Shown in pieces: positions 61,836-64,000 of a stretch of DNA of 64,000 nt (position 1 is the first letter of the stretch; each line of letters opens with the position of its first letter). Source of the DNA: Xiphophorus maculatus (taxonomy: Eukaryota > Chordata > Actinopteri > Cyprinodontiformes > Poeciliidae); assembly GCF_002775205.1 (NCBI RefSeq), contig NC_036447.1:11272501-11336500 (forward strand). The letters run 5' to 3'. Both the position numbers and the translations under genes were made by a program. The notes below the pieces were generated by a model that did not search any database, had not been told where the DNA came from, and saw only the letters and a program-made list of their open reading frames with translations.

Positions 61836-64000
61836 CTACTCCATAGCCTCCTGGTTCTCCTGATCTGCACCCATATCCTCACTAGCCTCTTTGCCCTCCT
61901 TGCTCCTCTTGCTCTTCTTGTGTTTGTGTCTCCTGTGGCTGTCGCCCTCCTCGCTGTCGTGTCTCCGTCGACTGCTGCTGCTGCAAGAAACAGAAGGAGG
62001 ACAGAGTGAAGCAAGGGCAAAAGACAGGAGGACGGAAGAGAAATCAGAGATGGACAAAGATAGGTGAATGATCAATAAGACAACAGCGGGAGAGGGGACA
62101 AGAGGACAAAGAGGAGAGGAATGATGGGAAATTGATCAAGAAGGAGGTATCTATCAATTAGGAGGGAAAAAGATGGGAAATCAACAGAAATGCTATTTTT
62201 GCCAAGTCTTTCAGCTCAAACGTTTCAAATATTTTTAAAAGAGATTCAACTGACAGAAGTTTAATCTACTGCAAGTGTCAGTAAATATTAAATCTATATA
62301 GTTTTCTTGAAGAAGCAAAATAATCGGCTTGCAAGACACATGATGTGACATAAAAGACAGAAGCTAAAAAAAAAATAAAAAATTAGAGACACCATCAGGT
62401 TTTTAGAGAGCCCCCTAGGGGATATGGGGAAAAGTTTCTCTTGCGTTCCCTCGCAATATGCTTATTGCAATATTTGCTGATCTACTTTGTATACAATCAC
62501 AAATGTCAATTTAAAATTTCAAATATGTAAACATTTAAAGATCCTCAGTGAAAACTTCATTATTAAATCTGGTGCAAAAAACTGATTGAAAATCGACTTA
62601 TTCACTGCATATTTATGTCTGTTTGTGTAAGGCTGAGAAGGAACTGCACATGAAAGCGGCCCTTTAAACCGTTCAGTCAACACAAAAGAGACACAATCAA
62701 AACTGTCCCATTACACCGTGATGAAAACTCAGAAATAGTCCAAATTGTTTGAATGTATTTTTTATTTCTTTCCTTCTTACGAAAAGTTTCCGTTTACATC
62801 ATTGGTTTGTGGGGCATTTCTATCCTGAAGATATAAAACTTCAGATATTTCACAGCGAGATATTAACATACATGGAAAAACCTTACGAAAGCCTTATATT
62901 ATGGCAGAAAGTATGATGGCCACCGTAAGTAAGGCTTACAGTATTCAATTATGCTGCATGAACGGATTGGGCAAAACCTATTGAGAGGCTACGCAAAAAA
63001 AACCCCAAAAAACTCCATGTCCCCTAGAGGGCTCCTTAGGTTTTTTATGGCCGACGCTGATTTTTAGTTTTCTTTCCAATTTTGAGCAATTTAGACGTTT
63101 TATTTTGAAACTTATAACCAAAGAAAGAAGGTACTGTAGTTTCTGATAGATGAAGTTGTTTTGAATCCAACAGAAAATTAATAACAAAATCATCCCCCAT
63201 TTAAATTTCAAATCATGTTTTTATGAAATGTCAGCAGAAAGTCATGACAAAGAGAAATGAAGGCATTAAAACATTCGTCTTTGTTTAATTTAAATAATGT
63301 GTTTTGCATGGTGATAGTTACTGAAAGAAATTCACTTTTCAATAATATCCTAATTTATTATTTACCCATTAAAACAGAACATTTAAACTTTAAACTATTA
63401 GTTCCATAAGCGCATCAGAAAACGACACTTTGCATTCAGTTTTGAGTTTAGGTAACTTCACATTAAAGTTAGGGACGCCAATGCTTTCATCCATAAAGAA
63501 TTCACTTTCTGTTGGATTCAGAGCTGGAACTTTAGGCAAAGAACCTTCTTTTCTTATTTGCTCACAACCTGCTTTATTTACTAGTTAAATTAAAACAAAA
63601 TCTAAACCAATAAGACTGGATCAGACTTTAGGACAAAAATTGCAGCTTGCAGGTAAAAATATAAAGGTAGCCAGGAAACCATATCAGTAAAAATATGATC
63701 TGAACCCATAAAATTTAAGAATGAACAGCTGTTCCTGAGAAAGACTGTAACAAATAAGGATTCAGGTTTATAATCTGAATAATTGCTTTTTAAGATGTTG
63801 TTTTTATGCAGCGAAGAAACAAGGAAAAGTAGCATCTGAGTGAAGGATGAATTTAAAAAATGCTACTGTAAACCAGGTAGCTTGTGCACGAGTGTGTGCT
63901 GGTGTACCTGCGAGAGGACTTGTGACGTCCCTCCTCTTTCTCTCGGTGCCGCCTCTCTCTGTGTCTCTCCTCTTTTTCTCGACTTGCCCGGTCACGATGA
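61836..64000 (-). CDS. fip1l1: Pre-mRNA 3'-end-processing factor FIP1, C-terminal exons (partial)
   Basis: Two exons are visible: 63908 to the right edge (and beyond) and the last one 61836-61980, with donor CGCAG|GTACACC and acceptor TTTCTTGCAG; the joint restores [20 protein letters not shown]. The Arg/Glu/His-rich end [20 protein letters not shown] followed by [18 protein letters not shown] is the C-terminus of vertebrate FIP1L1, nearly residue for residue. The last residues ([15 protein letters not shown]) diverge. FIP1 is a subunit of the cleavage and polyadenylation specificity factor that binds poly(A) polymerase and U-rich RNA; the Arg-rich tail contributes RNA binding. The gene is next to chic2, as in human 4q12, with the lipocalin array between them here. 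Confidence 0.94.
62405..63035. mobile_element. MITE in the fip1l1 intron
   Basis: Left end gagccccctaggggatatgg and right end (reverse complement) gagccctctaggggacatgg are inverted. The similarity continues inward for about 60 bp through 'ttttttgcg' to 'ctcRcaata'. The interior has no coding capacity. Flanking duplication is unclear. Confidence 0.7.

Overview
The window is vertebrate nuclear DNA, almost certainly from a ray-finned (teleost) fish. Genes are split into many short exons with GT/AG introns. The proteins match vertebrate families closely, and the spacers hold fish-type repeats: a tRNA-headed SINE with an (ATCC)n tail, hAT and TA-flanked MITEs, Tc1 relics and LINE tails.

Layout. 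(1) 1-3260, minus: 5' half of septin-3, running off the left edge, with an unusual His-Gly repeat in its N-terminus. (2) 4474-7430, minus: a multi-exon gene for a Ser/Pro-rich 670-residue protein that I do not recognise. (3) 9971-10520, minus: the microprotein gene smim45; septin3 and smim45 are also neighbours on human 22q13. (4) 10530-23320: a gene-poor spacer with MITEs, LINE tails and hairpins. (5) 23321-35846, minus: complete suz12 (PRC2 core subunit), 16 coding exons, all found and all in phase. (6) 35847-37342: spacer between the divergently oriented suz12 and chic2, with E2F, CCAAT, CRE-like and ETS-type motifs. (7) 37343-42383, plus: complete chic2, six exons. (8) 46906-59834, minus: three tandem secreted lipocalin genes of the orosomucoid / saxitoxin-tetrodotoxin-binding-protein type, each with the same six-exon plan. 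The spacer between copies 1 and 2 holds an LTR fossil, a SINE with a 14-bp target duplication, and a 2.56-kb DNA transposon with about 606-bp terminal inverted repeats. (9) 61836-64000, minus: the last two exons of fip1l1, running off the right edge. CHIC2 and FIP1L1 are also neighbours on human 4q12.

The genes do not form a pathway. Three unrelated human synteny blocks (22q13, 17q11, 4q12) meet here, as expected after teleost genome duplication and rearrangement. The lipocalin trio is a genuine local gene family. I saw no bacterial-style operon, CRISPR array or tRNA gene. The most notable signals are the lipocalin array, the long-TIR element inside it, the unrecognised 670-residue protein, the period-4 histidine array of septin-3, and a set of perfect short-loop hairpins scattered through non-coding DNA.
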